DNA of 5,542 nucleotides from Alphaproteobacteria bacterium (GTDB taxonomy: Bacteria; Pseudomonadota; Alphaproteobacteria; ATCC43930; CGMCC-115725), in the NCBI GenBank assembly GCA_030039975.1, contig JASHUO010000700.1, forward strand, positions 1-5,542, read 5' to 3'. Under the pieces are notes generated by a model, which searched no databases, was not told where the DNA came from, and saw nothing but the letters and a program-made list of their open reading frames with translations. This document shows, piece after piece, positions 5,135-5,542 of this stretch; the first letter of the stretch is position 1, and each line of letters begins with the position of its first letter. The position numbers were made by a program, and so were the translations under genes.

Positions 5135-5542
5135 TTGCCTCTAGCGCTCACCATGGGTGAGCCGGCGGGGATCGGCGGCGAGATCGCGCTGCTGGCCTGG
5201 CTGCGCCGTGCCCAGGACGGCGTGCCGGACTTCTTCATCATCGACGATCCCCCGCGGCTCGAGCGACTCGCCGCGCGGCTCGGCTGGAGCGTGCCGCTGC
5301 AGCGCATCGCCGCCCCGGAGGAAGCCGCCGGCAGCTTCGGCCAAGCGCTGCCGGTCCTGCCGCTCACCCTACCGCGCGCGACCGAGGCCGGCCGGCCCGA
5401 CCCGGCCAACGCCGTCGCCGTCATCGCCGCGATCACCACCGGCGTCGATCTGGTGACCGCAGGCCGCGCCGCGGCGCTCGTCACCAATCCGATCCAGAAG
5501 GAAGCGCTCTACGCCGCCGGCTTCCGCCACCCCGGACACACC
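5135..5542 (+). CDS. pdxA: 4-hydroxythreonine-4-phosphate dehydrogenase PdxA (5' part)
   Basis: N-terminal 136 residues of PdxA, cut by the right edge (the full protein is usually about 330 aa). The cytosolic enzyme oxidises 4-phosphohydroxy-L-threonine with NAD(P), giving the amino-ketone that PdxJ uses to make pyridoxine 5'-phosphate. Diagnostic motifs: LTMGEPAGIGGEIAL at the N-terminus (family GDPAGIGPE), the VTNPIQKEALYAAG segment near residue 120, and PGHT at the window end, whose His corresponds to the first metal ligand of the family. I chose TTG 5135: it gives the usual short lead MPLALTMGEP and has GAG 5 bases upstream. An in-frame ATG at 5051 would add a very basic 28-residue tail not typical of the family, and a GTG at 5093 is a third option. 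It is divergent from the fabG remnant. The usual alphaproteobacterial partners surA and rsmA (ksgA) are not visible; rsmA may lie beyond the edge. Confidence 0.92.
   Translation, partial: MPLALTMGEPAGIGGEIALLAWLRRAQDGVPDFFIIDDPPRLERLAARLGWSVPLQRIAAPEEAAGSFGQALPVLPLTLPRATEAGRPDPANAVAVIAAITTGVDLVTAGRAAALVTNPIQKEALYAAGFRHPGHT

Noticed and set aside
5041..5487. A 148-codon minus-strand open frame opposite pdxA
   Set aside because: The plus strand encodes the unmistakable PdxA motifs MGEPAGIG, TNPIQKEAL and PGHT. The minus frame is Ser/Arg/Ala-rich without motifs.

Overview
The window is GC-rich, densely coding chromosomal DNA. It most likely comes from an alphaproteobacterium, perhaps of the Rhodospirillales type. 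That placement rests on gene order and protein character: fabG-acpP-fabF-mltG in a row, no pabC between fabF and mltG (enterobacteria have one there), and an alphaproteobacterial-looking PdxA. It is inference, not a database result.

Layout, left to right. Positions 1-175 hold no gene I can support. A minus-strand envelope group follows: a YkuD-family L,D-transpeptidase of the ErfK/YbiS/YcfS type (176-1150), a small predicted lipoprotein of unknown function (1162-1497), and a doubtful small exported ORF (1406-1696). A GC-rich stem-loop (1748-1781) directly follows the stop of mltG, the membrane-anchored lytic transglycosylase (1782-2780, minus). mltG abuts fabF (2781-4043, minus; beta-ketoacyl-ACP synthase II). 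Upstream of fabF lies acpP (4086-4319, minus; acyl carrier protein, 77 aa), and then the 3' part of fabG (from 4496, minus; 3-ketoacyl-ACP reductase). On the right, divergent on the plus strand, is the 5' part of pdxA (from 5135, running off the edge), an enzyme of pyridoxal-phosphate synthesis.

How the genes work together. AcpP carries the growing acyl chain, FabG reduces the beta-ketoacyl-ACP, and FabF elongates it. MltG trims nascent peptidoglycan and the L,D-transpeptidase modifies mature peptidoglycan, so the minus-strand block combines lipid synthesis with cell-wall processing.

The main anomaly is the right-hand junction. FabG homology begins abruptly at about position 4951. Roughly 90 N-terminal residues are missing, including the cofactor-binding glycine motif and NNAG. 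Sequence of a different character, the AT-richer leader of pdxA, takes over. This is a genomic rearrangement that destroyed this fabG copy, or an assembly chimera. I see no CRISPR array, tRNA, rRNA, insertion sequence or defence system.
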